64,000 nt of DNA from Candidatus Saccharicenans sp. (GTDB lineage Bacteria > Acidobacteriota > Aminicenantia > Aminicenantales > Saccharicenantaceae). The notes below the pieces were generated by a model that saw only the letters and a list, made by a program, of their open reading frames with translations, was not told the origin of the DNA and did not search any database. Below are positions 8,518 through 17,913 of this stretch, piece after piece (position 1 is the first letter of the stretch; the number at the start of each line of letters is the position of its first letter). The position numbers and the translations under genes were made by a program. The stretch is taken from positions 1 to 64,000 of the forward strand of contig JAOAIU010000048.1 of assembly GCA_026414545.1 (NCBI GenBank), in the 5' to 3' direction.

Positions 8518-8922
8518 TTATTTCACCACCGGAACCACTTCTGGGGCGGATGTGGCCACTACCTCAATCTCGATCTTAACATCCCGTGGCAACCTGGCCA
8601 CCTGGAAGGCGGCCCTGGCCGGGAAAGGCTCGGGAAAGTACTGGGCGTAGACGGCATTCATCCTGGAAAAATCATTCAGGTCAGCCAGGTAGACGGTAGC
8701 TTTAACCACTTCGGACATGGAACTTCCGGCTGCTTCCAAGATGGCCTGAATATTTTTAAGAACCTGGTGGGTCTGTTCCTCTATGGAAGCACCGGCTATT
8801 TCGCCCCTGACTGGGTCCAGAGGTATCTGTCCCGAGACAAAAATAAAACCGTTGGATTTTATGGCCTGAGAATAGGGACCGATAGCCCTTGGGGCCCGGT
8901 CGGTATTAATCGCTTTCTTCAT
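8518..8922 (-). CDS. ridA: RidA family 2-iminobutanoate/2-iminopropanoate deaminase
   Basis: A small cytosolic enzyme that hydrolyses reactive enamine/imine intermediates released by PLP enzymes. The 134-residue length from the ATG at 8922 is typical. Motifs include [20 protein letters not shown] at the N-terminus, [10 protein letters not shown] mid-protein, and [21 protein letters not shown], which carries the carboxylate-binding Arg and C-terminal Glu. A GGGAGGAGG ribosome site lies just before this ATG. An in-frame upstream ATG at 9012 would add 30 basic, hydrophobic residues but has no such site. It follows pepD, with a gap of 107 bp. Confidence 0.9.
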   Translation of the reverse strand: MKKAINTDRAPRAIGPYSQAIKSNGFIFVSGQIPLDPVRGEIAGASIEEQTHQVLKNIQAILEAAGSSMSEVVKATVYLADLNDFSRMNAVYAQYFPEPFPARAAFQVARLPRDVKIEIEVVATSAPEVVPVVK

Positions 8923-9029
8923 GGTCCTCCTCCCTTGTTTGAGCGCAGACCAAAGCCTGGATGGAAGAGAAGAAAATACTCCCAAAAGCAGAAGAAATTT
9001 TCTTCTCATCATTTTTGACCTCTTTAATT

Positions 9030-10481
9030 TCAGGTTAATTTTTCCAGGGCCACCAGCAGGAACTGCCAGAACTTTTCCACCGAAGAAACACTAACTTTTT
9101 CGTCCGGTGAATGCGGATAGCGGATGGTCGGACCAAAAGAAATCATATCCATCCCGTCATACTTCTCTCCAATTATCCCGCATTCCAGCCCGGCATGGAC
9201 AGCTTTGACTTCTGGTTCTTTCTGAAACAGTTGGCGATAGATATCCACCATTTTCTGCAGTAGCCTGGAATCGAGATTGGGGGTCCAGGCCGGATAGCCC
9301 TGGGGTTGATTGACTCTGGCTCCAGCCAGTTGGCAGCAGGACCTGATCACCAGCCTGACCGCTTCCAGGGCGGTGTAGACCGAGCTCCTGGTGTTGCAGA
9401 TTATCCTGGCTGCTTTTGGCTCGATGTTAACGATGGCCAGGTTGCTCGAGGTTTCGACCAGGCCGGCAATCTGAGGATGCATGGCCATCACCCCGTGGGG
9501 GAGGGCCAAAATAAGTCTCAGCAACCGGTTCTGGGCCTCAGCCGTTAGCGGAAAACCAGAGTCGATAGAGTCGCTTATATCATAGGCCAGCTCCGGCTCA
9601 GTCACCTTGAACTCGGCTTTTATAGCTTCAAATTCCTTTTTTAGAAAATTGACCAGTGCCCTGCGTGAAGCTTTTTCCAATCCAACCAGGGCCCAGGCTT
9701 CCCGGGGTATGGCATTTCGCTTGCTGCCGCCGCTGAAAGAAATCAACTCCAGCTTGAAATTTTCCGAAGCTACGGCCAGAGCCCGGGCTAGAAGTTTCAG
9801 GGCGTTACCACGTCCTAGGTTTATGTCCAGACCGGAATGACCTCCACGCAGCCCGGAAATTTTAACCAGCAAAACCTGGCCGGGTTTCTTTCTCTTGCGG
9901 TCGAGCGGCAGGCTGATTTCTGAATCGGCTCCGCCGGCACAGCCGATGGTAAAAGTTCCTTCATCCTCGCTATCCAGGTTAAGTAACAGCTTCCCGGTCA
10001 ACATATCCTTGCCAAGCTTGAAGGCTCCGGTCAGGCCGGTCTCCTCGTCAACTGTGAACAGGCATTCCAGCGGGCCATGGGTCAGGGTTTTGTCTTCAAG
10101 AATGGCCAGGCAGGCAGCCAGGCCGATGCCGTTATCAGCGCCCAGGGTGGTACCCCTGGCCTTAACCCAGTCGCCGTCGAGGTAGGCCTGAATCGGGTCT
10201 TTCATGAAATCATGACTGATGTCTGAGTTCTTCTCGCAGACCATGTCCAGGTGAGCCTGGAGGACCAGGCCCGGAGCATTTTCTTTTCCGGGAGAGGCCG
10301 GTTTGCGGACCACCACGTTCCCGACTTTATCCTGTCTGGTTTCCAGGCCCCAGCTTCTGGCCAGGTTGATGATATGAGCGGCCAGGGCTTTTTCATTTCC
10401 GGAACCATGGGGAATGGTCAGGATCTGGCTGAAGTGTTTCCAGAGCTTTTCCGGTTTCAGAGAAGTCAAATCATTGCTCAT
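9030..10481 (-). CDS. pepD: Beta-Ala-His (aminoacyl-histidine) dipeptidase, M20C
   Basis: A broad-specificity cytosolic dipeptidase of the PepD/M20 type, 483 residues, the usual length. Metal-site motifs are in order: [10 protein letters not shown] near 80, ADNGIGLAA near 122, DEETGLTGA near 152 and [11 protein letters not shown] near 210, where a lid domain begins. The ending ([13 protein letters not shown]) is also family-like. The ATG at 10481 has a clear GGAAGGAG site. The gene is divergent from znuA; both promoters must lie in the ~73 bases between them. It is one of seven peptidase-family genes in the window, and part of protein/peptide use. Confidence 0.92.
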   Translation of the reverse strand: MSNDLTSLKPEKLWKHFSQILTIPHGSGNEKALAAHIINLARSWGLETRQDKVGNVVVRKPASPGKENAPGLVLQAHLDMVCEKNSDISHDFMKDPIQAYLDGDWVKARGTTLGADNGIGLAACLAILEDKTLTHGPLECLFTVDEETGLTGAFKLGKDMLTGKLLLNLDSEDEGTFTIGCAGGADSEISLPLDRKRKKPGQVLLVKISGLRGGHSGLDINLGRGNALKLLARALAVASENFKLELISFSGGSKRNAIPREAWALVGLEKASRRALVNFLKKEFEAIKAEFKVTEPELAYDISDSIDSGFPLTAEAQNRLLRLILALPHGVMAMHPQIAGLVETSSNLAIVNIEPKAARIICNTRSSVYTALEAVRLVIRSCCQLAGARVNQPQGYPAWTPNLDSRLLQKMVDIYRQLFQKEPEVKAVHAGLECGIIGEKYDGMDMISFGPTIRYPHSPDEKVSVSSVEKFWQFLLVALEKLT

Positions 10482-10512
10482 TTTTAGCTCCTTCCGTAAA
10501 TTATTGATATGT

Positions 10513-10518
10513 TATAAT
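10513..10518 (+). promoter_or_regulatory. Candidate -10 element of the znuACB operon
   Basis: A perfect TATAAT 37 bases before the likely GTG start, in the AT-rich gap between divergent pepD and znuA. No good -35 box is visible, which would fit an activated or repressed (Zur-type) promoter. I could not find a convincing operator palindrome. Confidence 0.4.
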
Positions 10519-10554
10519 ATCATAAAAATAAGGTATCATTTCAAGCTGCGGCAG

Positions 10555-11481
10555 GTGGTGAAATTGACCGGAAAGAATGTCTTCAAACTCAGAGTAGCTA
10601 TCACCGTTTCGATTATTATTACGATTTTGGCCGGAGCGACGTGGCTGCTGGCTGCTCCAGAGGGGCGACCGGTCCTGGTGACTACTATTTTCCCCCTGGC
10701 CGAACTGGCCAGGGGAGTGGCCGGAAATCGAGCTGAAGTCCGCCAGGTCATCCCACCGGCGACCGAAATCCATAATTTCCAGTTGACTCCATCCGACCTT
10801 AAACTTTTGAACAAAGCCGACCTGGTAATTGCCGTTGGCGGGGGACTGGAACCCTGGCTGGTCAGGCTGGAAAAATCTCTCGGACAAAAAGACGCCAGGA
10901 CCCTGAGATTCATCGATTTCCTGCGCTCAATCAGTTATCCGGCCCTGAGGCAGGATGACCCGCATGTCTGGCTGGATTTTCAAGCTGACCTGCTCCTGGT
11001 AGAGAGACTGTTGGAAGAACTGTCCAGACTGGACCCGGAGGGCAGCGGTTATTACCAGGAAAGAGCCCGGGCTCTCAACCTCGAGCTTTCCGCTCTTGAT
11101 TCCAGCTTTCGGCGAGAACTGGCCAGCTGCAGGCAGAAAGAAATTATCATTGCCGGCCATCAGGCCTTTGCCTATCTCACCGCTCGTTACGGCCTGGTGT
11201 CGGTAAGTCTGAGCGGCCCCCATCCCGAGGCTCTGCCCGGGGCCAGAAGACTACAGGAAATAATCAAATTGATCAAAGATAAAAAGATTGAGGCAGTTTT
11301 TTATGAGAGCTCGGAACCCCCGGCTTATGCCAGCACCATTGCCCGGGAGACCGGGGCCAGGCTCTTCAGCCTTTCGGCCGGAGTTAACCTGACCGGGGTC
11401 CAGCTAAGTTCGGGAAAGACCTTTCTGGAGCTGATGGCCGATAATCTTAAGATTCTAAAATCAGCGCTGGGGTGCGAATAA
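10555..11481 (+). CDS. znuA: Zinc/manganese ABC transporter substrate-binding protein (ZnuA-like)
   Basis: A periplasmic solute-binding protein of cluster A-I (ZnuA/TroA/PsaA), about 308 residues. It starts with a hydrophobic signal segment ending near LLAAPEG. Metal-ligand positions are recognisable: the first His in TEIHNFQLTPSD, the second in DDPHVWLD, the third in AGHQAFAYLTARYG, and an acidic residue region near the C-terminus. It lacks the His-rich loop of many ZnuA proteins. The start is uncertain: GTG codons at 10555 and 10558 suit the signal peptide, while an open frame runs back into pepD without support. Zinc versus manganese cannot be decided. Confidence 0.85.
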   Translation: MVKLTGKNVFKLRVAITVSIIITILAGATWLLAAPEGRPVLVTTIFPLAELARGVAGNRAEVRQVIPPATEIHNFQLTPSDLKLLNKADLVIAVGGGLEPWLVRLEKSLGQKDARTLRFIDFLRSISYPALRQDDPHVWLDFQADLLLVERLLEELSRLDPEGSGYYQERARALNLELSALDSSFRRELASCRQKEIIIAGHQAFAYLTARYGLVSVSLSGPHPEALPGARRLQEIIKLIKDKKIEAVFYESSEPPAYASTIARETGARLFSLSAGVNLTGVQLSSGKTFLELMADNLKILKSALGCE

Positions 11482-11483
11482 GC

Positions 11484-12242
11484 ATGGCAGGCAAAATGGA
11501 AGAAATCGTCCGGGTGGAAGGAGTAAGCTTTGCCTATGATGGCCTGCCCGCCCTGGTGGACATAAATTTATCCATCTATCGGGGCGATTTCCTGGCCATC
11601 ATCGGGCCGAACGGCTCCGGCAAAACCACATTGCTGAAAATAATGGTGGGACTATTAAAGCCCCGGCAGGGTCGGGTCTGGTTATTCCAGCAGCCGCTGG
11701 AAACATTCAACCAGTGGTTCAGAATCGGTTACATCCAGCAGAAGGCTACTAATTTTGACCCGATTTTTCCCATTTCTGTGGCCGAGGTGATTGCGGCCAG
11801 CCTGAACTCGGCGTCCCGACCGGCGGGGGCAGTCCGCACCCCGGTCAGGCAAAAGATTCTGGAAGCGCTTCAAATAGTTGGTCTTGAACAGGAGGCGGAC
11901 AAACCCCTGAACAGCCTGTCTGGCGGACAGCAACAAAGAGTATTCATAGCCAGAGCCCTGGCCACTGACCCTGAAATTCTGTTGCTGGATGAGCCGACTA
12001 CCGGAGTTGATTATCCTTCCCAAGAAAACTTTTATGACCTCCTGGGACAGTTGAATAAGCAGAAGCAACTGACCATCGTTCTGGTAACCCACGATTATGG
12101 TATAGTCAACCGCCATGTCAACCGGGTGGCCTGTCTGAACCAGAAATTGGTTTATCATGGAGAGCATTCCGAATTCTGCCAGTCTGACAGGTTCCGTCAG
12201 CTTCTGCATGGCGGCCATCACCTGATATCCCACCGGCATTGA
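11484..12242 (+). CDS. znuC: Zinc/manganese ABC transporter ATP-binding protein (ZnuC-like)
   Basis: The cytosolic ATPase that drives metal import. About 252 residues, with Walker A GPNGSGKTT near residue 38, a Q-loop (YIQQKA), the signature LSGGQQQR near 147, Walker B LLLDEPTTGVD near 170 and the switch His in VTHD. I chose the ATG at 11484, two bases after the znuA stop. A GTG at 11472 overlapping znuA and an ATG at 11496 are alternatives, since no strong ribosome site decides. It sits between the binding protein and the permease, in the standard order for this transporter class. Confidence 0.9.
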   Translation: MAGKMEEIVRVEGVSFAYDGLPALVDINLSIYRGDFLAIIGPNGSGKTTLLKIMVGLLKPRQGRVWLFQQPLETFNQWFRIGYIQQKATNFDPIFPISVAEVIAASLNSASRPAGAVRTPVRQKILEALQIVGLEQEADKPLNSLSGGQQQRVFIARALATDPEILLLDEPTTGVDYPSQENFYDLLGQLNKQKQLTIVLVTHDYGIVNRHVNRVACLNQKLVYHGEHSEFCQSDRFRQLLHGGHHLISHRH

Positions 12243-12259
12243 ACATGAGCGGAGACCTG

Positions 12260-13048
12260 ATGATTAGCAGCCTTTTCCTCCGGGCCCTGCTGGCTGGTGG
12301 TTGTCTGGCGCTGGCCTGCGGTCTGCTGGGAGTTTTCCTGGTTCTGAGACGTGATGCCATGATCAGTCACGGCCTGTCGCATGTGGCTTTTGCCGGCGTG
12401 GCCCTGGGACTGGCCCTGAACCTGATGCCAGTAGTTTTTTCAGTAGCCGTTTGCCTGGCTGGCTCTATTGTGATCTTAAGGCTCAAGGAACAGGCCCGGC
12501 TCCCCGGCGATACAGCCATAGCCCTGCTGAGCAGCGCCGGCCTGGCCTTGGCCATTCTCCTAATGTCCATCAAAAGAGATTTCGGAGCCGAACTGATGTC
12601 ATACCTTTTCGGGGACATCCTGGCCATTGGCCCCTCGGAAATCTATCTGGCAGCCGGTCTGGCGGTTGCGGTACTGGCAGCTATCTTGCTAAATTTACCC
12701 AGGCTCATGTTCATGACTTTTGACCGGGAAGCAGCCTCGGTGGCAGGCATCAGATTGTCCAGGCTCGACCGATTGCTGGTAATGTTATCGGCCGTAACCA
12801 TAGTTCTGGGACTGCGAATTGTCGGCCTGCTTCTGGTAACGGGATTAACAGTCATTCCGGCTGCCTCCGCCCTGCAGCTGGCCAGAAATTTCCGGCAGAC
12901 GCTATTCCTTTCATGCCTGTTCAGTCTGCTTTCAATTATGGGCGGCATTACCCTGGCTTATGTTCTGGACCTGCCGGCTTCGGCCGCCATCATCTTCCTC
13001 TCCCTTATTATTTTTAGCCTCGGCTACATGATTAGAAAACGTCGGTAA
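12260..13048 (+). CDS. znuB: Zinc/manganese ABC transporter permease (ZnuB-like)
   Basis: An integral membrane subunit of the ABC-3 family, about 262 residues with eight or so hydrophobic segments. Family marks are RRDAMISHGLSHVAFAGVALG near the N-terminus, a stretch with the Gly-rich GLRIVGLLLVTGL, and AASALQLARNF in the coupling region. The ATG at 12260 has GGAG five bases upstream; an ATG at 12245 and a TTG overlapping the znuC stop are possible but lack a site. Last gene of the operon; the 141 bases to the converging ftcD end show no clear terminator. Confidence 0.88.
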   Translation: MISSLFLRALLAGGCLALACGLLGVFLVLRRDAMISHGLSHVAFAGVALGLALNLMPVVFSVAVCLAGSIVILRLKEQARLPGDTAIALLSSAGLALAILLMSIKRDFGAELMSYLFGDILAIGPSEIYLAAGLAVAVLAAILLNLPRLMFMTFDREAASVAGIRLSRLDRLLVMLSAVTIVLGLRIVGLLLVTGLTVIPAASALQLARNFRQTLFLSCLFSLLSIMGGITLAYVLDLPASAAIIFLSLIIFSLGYMIRKRR

Positions 13049-13189
13049 TCGTTAGCTGCAGCAGTTTTTAGGGGCGACCGGACCGGAATTTAATCGGGGC
13101 GCGAACCTAACGGAAATATGCCGGTGTCCAACTTTCCCTGTCGCCAGACCCGAAATTTAAAAATCAGGAAGGCTCTTCGCACTATCTAG

Positions 13190-14866
13190 TTACTCTGAGC
13201 TCAGGGCTCTGGTCATTAACTTTTCCAGCTTTTGAACGCTGTTTTCCAGCTTTTTCTTCAGCTGTTCAGCCCTGGCCACGGTCCTTTTCTTGAACTTTTC
13301 GTCCTTGATTCCCGGAAGGTTTATACGGACGTTGTAGTAAGCGCCCAGTCCAGAGCTTCGGGCAACCAGACCGGCCACTCCGGCATCGCTGACCGAATTT
13401 TTGTTTCCCCGGCTGGCGGCCAGGGTAGCCAGCTCCACCAGTTCCAGAGATTTTTCCAGGACAGACAGGGGGACCAGGGTTGCTTCCTTGTTAGCATTTT
13501 CAATGGCTTCTTCTCTTTCCTTTGCTTGCTCTTCTGTGGTTTTTGGCAGGCGATAGGCCTCCATGACCCGGTTAAAAGCCCTGGTATCCTGGTCTACAGC
13601 CTGAAGCAGCTCATCCTTCAACTTCTGGCCCTTCAGGGCTACCATCTTCATCTCCTCAAAAACCTGTTCGTAACCTTTCTTGCCGACGGTCAGGTTGGCT
13701 ACCATGGATGAAAGAGCAGCCGACAGGCTGCCGCAAAGAGCAGCCACGCTGCCACCACCCGGAGCCGGGGAATCCATGGATAGTTCATCAACAAATTCAT
13801 TCAATCCAAGCCGGATAAGTGATTTTTCGTCGGGAGGAAACTGGTATTCAATTATTTTTTTAGCCGGGTCAAAGGGAACGATGTCGCTTAAGCCCAGAGA
13901 CCTGACCGCTATCCTGACCAGCTCTTTATTCGGGACCCCAGGACTCTTGCCCTGTTTTTCCAGGTAATGGCGGCCGGCCATCAACAGGGCTTCCAGGGGA
14001 ATCAGACCGACCAATTCGCTTCCGGTCACCCGAACCCCCATCTTCTCGGCCAGCCGGCAAGCCTCATCAAAGACGACATGTGGCGGGGTAATCTTATAAT
14101 TGGTAAAATTGATGGAAATCTGGGCGATGCCGTATTCGTCAATATACCAGCCGACGGCCTTAACCGCCTTGAACTTGCCGGGAACCTTGACCGGCTGCCC
14201 TTTCTTGTCATAAACGATGTTACCCTTTTTATCTCTTTTCGGTCTTCCGCTTTCCCTGAGGTGAGAAGCGATTTCCTGAGCAATCTTTCTGTCCCTGGTA
14301 TTTAGGTTAATGTTATAGGCAATCAGAAACTCCCTGGCTCCGATGACCGTGGCCCCGGCTCGCGGATTGAAGACCGCCGGACCATAATCCGGCTTCCAGT
14401 TGGGGTCCTGGAGTTTATCGGCCAGACCCTCGTATTCTCCAGCCCTGATACTGGCCAGATTTTTTCGTTCAGGCCTGGTGGCTGCTTCTTCATAAAGATA
14501 AACTGGAATGCCCAGCTCTTCACCCACTCTTTGGCCGAGCTCGTTGGCCAGCCTGACGCAATCCTCCATGGTAACTCCGGAAACAGGGACAAACGGACAG
14601 ACATCGGTGGCTCCTATCCTGGGGTGAGCTCCCTTATGCTGACTCATATCGATTAGTTCAGCCGCCCTGCTGATGGCCTTGAAGGCAGCCTCCTTTACGG
14701 CCTCGGGCGAGCCGATGAAAGTGACCACCGTCCGGTTGGTAGCTTCTCCGGGGTCCACATCCAGGAGCTTGACGCCCGGAGTTGATTCTATTTCGCGAAC
14801 AATAGCCTGAATCTTGGCCCGGTCGCGACCTTCGCTGAAATTGGGTACGCACTCAACGATTTTCAT
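13190..14866 (-). CDS. ftcD: Bifunctional glutamate formimidoyltransferase / formimidoyl-THF cyclodeaminase
   Basis: Transfers the formimino group from formiminoglutamate (histidine breakdown) to tetrahydrofolate, then removes ammonia to give 5,10-methenyl-THF. The 558-residue protein is a fusion. The transferase part (about 1-330) starts MKIVECVPNFSEGRD and includes GAHPRIGATDVCPFVPV. The cyclodeaminase part (about 350-555) starts DELSMDSPAPGGGSVAAL and includes GNKNSVSDAGVA. The fused form is the vertebrate layout and is also found in some anaerobic bacteria; many bacteria split it. The start ATG lies inside the last codons of the upstream M16-family gene, a 14-base overlap. No hut genes are in the window, so it may also serve one-carbon supply. 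Confidence 0.93.
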   Translation of the reverse strand: MKIVECVPNFSEGRDRAKIQAIVREIESTPGVKLLDVDPGEATNRTVVTFIGSPEAVKEAAFKAISRAAELIDMSQHKGAHPRIGATDVCPFVPVSGVTMEDCVRLANELGQRVGEELGIPVYLYEEAATRPERKNLASIRAGEYEGLADKLQDPNWKPDYGPAVFNPRAGATVIGAREFLIAYNINLNTRDRKIAQEIASHLRESGRPKRDKKGNIVYDKKGQPVKVPGKFKAVKAVGWYIDEYGIAQISINFTNYKITPPHVVFDEACRLAEKMGVRVTGSELVGLIPLEALLMAGRHYLEKQGKSPGVPNKELVRIAVRSLGLSDIVPFDPAKKIIEYQFPPDEKSLIRLGLNEFVDELSMDSPAPGGGSVAALCGSLSAALSSMVANLTVGKKGYEQVFEEMKMVALKGQKLKDELLQAVDQDTRAFNRVMEAYRLPKTTEEQAKEREEAIENANKEATLVPLSVLEKSLELVELATLAASRGNKNSVSDAGVAGLVARSSGLGAYYNVRINLPGIKDEKFKKRTVARAEQLKKKLENSVQKLEKLMTRALSSE

Positions 14867-16328
14867 ACTTCATGACTCCTTTCTGTAACACACCCTGAAA
14901 TTGACCCTTGCGGTTATAGACATCAATTTTGTCAAATTCTTTTAAGTAGTCAAGAGTAGTGGCCGCTTCGGCCGCGATGACCACCAGCGGCCTGGTGGAG
15001 AGGTATCTTCTGGCGGTTAGCTGAACGCTTTCGGCGTTTAGGAGCATTATGTTCTGCGGATATTTTGCCCAAAAATCGGGGGGCAGCTGGAAAAGTTCCA
15101 GCAAGCCGATTCTCTTGCTTAGGGCCTCTGGCGACTGCAATTGAATGGGGAGATTGCCCATCAGGTAAGCTTTGGCTCTCTCCAGTTCTTCTGGCTCGAT
15201 CCTTTCATCGTACAGGCTGCGCATGGTCCGGCTGATGGCGGTCAGAGCCTGGCCAAGGGCCGGGGGAGAGGTCTTGGTCCTGACCCAGTACAGACCATTT
15301 CCCTGGAAAAAACTGAGCTCGCTGAAAGCATAGAAGGCCAGGCCTTTAAGCTCCCGCAGTTGAAGGAAGAGACGGCTGCCAGTGGTTCCTCCCAGCAGGT
15401 GGTTCAGAACCAGCAGCGAATAGTAATCTGGACTGGAAATGGGAACAGTCAAGTTACCGGCCACCACCGCCACCTCCGGGCCGGGGACATCCAGAAAACA
15501 GACCTGGTCGAAATCCCTGTTTTCTAGTTTCTGGACCGGGGGCCTTTCTACCGGCCGCGGCACCCAGCGCCGGAAATGCTGGACGACCAGACGCCTGGCT
15601 TCAGTCAGCGAGACCTGACCGTTGAAAATGATGATGGAATTATTCGGCCGGAGAAACCTCTGGTGAAACTGATTTACTTCCCGCACAGAGATGTTTTTGA
15701 TGGCCTCGGCCTCCAGTGCCCCGGGGTTATAACCGGAGCCGGCGAATATCTTTTTAAGAAAGAAATCGTAAGCGGCGTTTTCCGGGTCCTGATTGCGGCG
15801 CAGGAGCTGGTAATAAAGTTCCCGCTTAACTGCGGCCAGCTCCAGGGATGGAAAGGATGGTTCAACAAAAAACAGACTGATCAAGGCCAGGGCTGGCTCC
15901 AGGTTCTCATCGAGAAAGGAAAAAGAAAATATGGTGTAGTCAGCCTGGACCTCGATCGAATATTCTATCCCCAGGAAGGCCAACCTTTCTTCCACCTCAT
16001 TCGCCCCGGCCGTGGTTGTGCCGCGCAGCATCAGGCGGGCCGTGGTGGTGGCCAGCCCGGGCAGCTCGGCCGGAGAATCGCTTTCGCCGGCCTGGATCAC
16101 CACCTGGAGGTTGAACAAATGGTTATTGTTGCGAGCCACAACCAGCAATTTCAGGCCATTGCCGAGAACTTCGGATTCAACCGGGGGCAGGAGCAGAGGT
16201 GACAGGGGCTCGGGGTAGGGAGGGAGCCGTCTGAATTTTTCCTGGGATTCCAGAGCTGGCGAAATGAAACAGAAAATTAAAATAAACGCCAGGAACTCCG
16301 GCCAGAGATTATATGAACGGTTTTTCAT
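14853..16328 (-). CDS. M16-family peptidase homologue without zinc-binding motif (second of pair)
   Basis: A 491-residue exported M16-like protein with an N-terminal hydrophobic segment (about residues 9-26). The family fold is suggested by LGNGLKLLVV near 55, GLATTTARLMLRGT (91-104) and YFLSFF-type helices. Where active enzymes have HxxEH (GLAHFLEHML), residues 94-98 are TTTAR, so all three site residues are lost. Some M16 pairs pair one active and one inactive subunit; this would be the inactive type, but its neighbour is degenerate too. It follows that neighbour by two bases and overlaps ftcD by 14. Likely a structural, binding or chaperone-like periplasmic protein; function unknown. Confidence 0.8.
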   Translation of the reverse strand: MKNRSYNLWPEFLAFILIFCFISPALESQEKFRRLPPYPEPLSPLLLPPVESEVLGNGLKLLVVARNNNHLFNLQVVIQAGESDSPAELPGLATTTARLMLRGTTTAGANEVEERLAFLGIEYSIEVQADYTIFSFSFLDENLEPALALISLFFVEPSFPSLELAAVKRELYYQLLRRNQDPENAAYDFFLKKIFAGSGYNPGALEAEAIKNISVREVNQFHQRFLRPNNSIIIFNGQVSLTEARRLVVQHFRRWVPRPVERPPVQKLENRDFDQVCFLDVPGPEVAVVAGNLTVPISSPDYYSLLVLNHLLGGTTGSRLFLQLRELKGLAFYAFSELSFFQGNGLYWVRTKTSPPALGQALTAISRTMRSLYDERIEPEELERAKAYLMGNLPIQLQSPEALSKRIGLLELFQLPPDFWAKYPQNIMLLNAESVQLTARRYLSTRPLVVIAAEAATTLDYLKEFDKIDVYNRKGQFQGVLQKGVMKYENR

Positions 16329-16330
16329 AT

Positions 16331-17695
16331 TTAATACCTGGGTATAATGGTCAAGAAACAGAACTTCTCCTCCCTGATCTGTCGCCTGGCCAGAGCCAGG
16401 ATAGAATAGGGGGTGAGTTTTTCCAGACGGTTCAGCTCCCCGGAGATATCGGGTACCCGGCCTTCTTTCAGGTAGAGGTCAGCTAAGGCCATGGCTCTCG
16501 ACAGATTGTTGCCGGTCATCTGGTTGAGGTAGTTAAATTTATGATTATTCTTGGCTTTTAGGAATTCCCTTTCGGGCATCATTTCTGTCTTCAGCCGATT
16601 GAGCTCATCGGCCAGGACCTTCTTGGCCCGTTCCACCATGATCTGGGTATTGGCCAGCAGGAATATTTTCAGCGATTGAAACTGGCCTCTCTCTTCCAGA
16701 CCTCCGCTCAGGAACAGGGCCAGGCGTTCTTTTTTTACCAGCCGGTTCACCAGGCGGCTGGTCCCACCCTGAACCAGGGCCTGCTCCATAAGTCTCAGTA
16801 TCAGCAGGTCTTCTGGACGCAGGCTTTCCAGCCTCACCCCGAACTGCAGGGCCGGCGAGGAAACCAGGGGGTCAACCATCACCTGGTCACGGGCCGATAA
16901 GGAAGGAATGAATTCGGGCAGGGGATAGGGCTCAGGTTCCTCTCCCCGCGGAATAGTCTCAAAGTAACGGCTGACCAGTTCTCTGGCCCTGGCCAGTTTC
17001 AAGTCGCCGCTCAAACAGAGCACGGCATTATTGGGCACATAGTATTTCCGGTAAAATCGCAGCACATCTTCCAGGCTGATGCTTCTGATGGAGTCGGCCG
17101 TGCCGGTCAGAGAATGTCCATAACGGAAGTCAGGATAAAGTATCTGGTCGATCAGAAAGAAATATCGGCTGAATGGTTCTTGCAGGTAACGCTGATTCTC
17201 ATTGCGGACCAGATTTTCCTTTTCCCTGGCCAGGATGGCCTCGGTAACCTGCAAAAAATGCATGCGGTCTGCTTCCAACCATAAAACCAACCCCAGCTGA
17301 TTGGATGGTACAGTTTCATAAAAAAATGTCTTGTCGAAAGTGGTGGCCGCATTCAGTTCGCCCCCGACATTCTGAATATAATTGATATGCTGCAACGGTC
17401 CGACATTTTCCGACCCCTGAAACATCAAGTTCTGCATCAGGTAGGCCAGGCCATCCTTGCCCTCAGGGTCGTGGACCGACCCCACGCGGTAAGCCACGAC
17501 GGCCGTGATGACCGGCAGGGAAGGGTCCTCAACCACAATCACGGTCAGGCCATTTTTCAGTCGGAAGCTGGCCGGGTTAAAAATCTGGGAACTGGCCTGG
17601 GCCGACCACAGAACCGCCTGCAGGAAAAGAATGGTCAGCAGCACCAGCCCGGGGAGTTTCGGCCAGCTCATGGCTCTTCCTGTCCGTCTTCTCAT
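16331..17695 (-). CDS. M16-family peptidase homologue without zinc-binding motif (first of pair)
   Basis: A 454-residue M16-like protein with a signal-type hydrophobic segment (about 14-32). The start of the domain (FRLKNGLTVIVVEDPSLP) and the region after the active site (NAATTFDKTFFYETVP) are clearly family-like. The catalytic HxxEH is replaced by YLMQN at 85-89 within GLAYLMQNLMFQGS. A Glu at the spacing of the third zinc ligand (E166) appears to be kept. Reading the minus strand around 17400-17460 confirms the substitution, with no frameshift. The ATG at 17695 is preceded by AGAGGA; an ATG at 17671 is also possible. Probably acts with the next gene as a heterodimer. Confidence 0.82.
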   Translation of the reverse strand: MRRRTGRAMSWPKLPGLVLLTILFLQAVLWSAQASSQIFNPASFRLKNGLTVIVVEDPSLPVITAVVAYRVGSVHDPEGKDGLAYLMQNLMFQGSENVGPLQHINYIQNVGGELNAATTFDKTFFYETVPSNQLGLVLWLEADRMHFLQVTEAILAREKENLVRNENQRYLQEPFSRYFFLIDQILYPDFRYGHSLTGTADSIRSISLEDVLRFYRKYYVPNNAVLCLSGDLKLARARELVSRYFETIPRGEEPEPYPLPEFIPSLSARDQVMVDPLVSSPALQFGVRLESLRPEDLLILRLMEQALVQGGTSRLVNRLVKKERLALFLSGGLEERGQFQSLKIFLLANTQIMVERAKKVLADELNRLKTEMMPEREFLKAKNNHKFNYLNQMTGNNLSRAMALADLYLKEGRVPDISGELNRLEKLTPYSILALARRQIREEKFCFLTIIPRY

Positions 17696-17913
17696 CTTCC
17701 TCTGTAAACAATCAGCCTATAAATATCATAAAAGTCTCAAAAGTTAAACCAGCCAGGTTGCAATTATCATGGCTTTGTGCCAAAATGGCTACCAATTGAA
17801 TATCCTACCAGTTCTGCTTATGACGAAAAAAGAATAGAATTAAAAGGCCAGGTACATGGGATTAATATTAAGAAGAGTCAATAAATATAAATAGTTCGAA
17901 GGCGAGGAGAGAC
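17696..17913. other. Divergent gap between the M16 pair and ahcY
   Basis: 218 AT-rich bases holding the promoters of both directions. A TATAAA at 17886-17891 lies 23 bases before the ahcY start, with no good -35 box. I looked for the conserved core of a SAH riboswitch ahead of ahcY and did not find it. No small gene is convincing. Confidence 0.5.

Noticed and set aside
8923-9012. Upstream start for ridA adding 30 residues that look like a signal peptide
   Set aside because: GGGAGGAGG lies directly before the ATG at 8922 and RidA proteins are cytosolic of this length.
8242-9018. Long plus-strand open frame of 258 codons
   Set aside because: It is antisense to the FmdB and RidA genes, whose motifs are clear, and has no recognisable protein features.
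17860-17913. SAH riboswitch before ahcY
   Set aside because: The leader is short and AT-rich and lacks the conserved riboswitch core.
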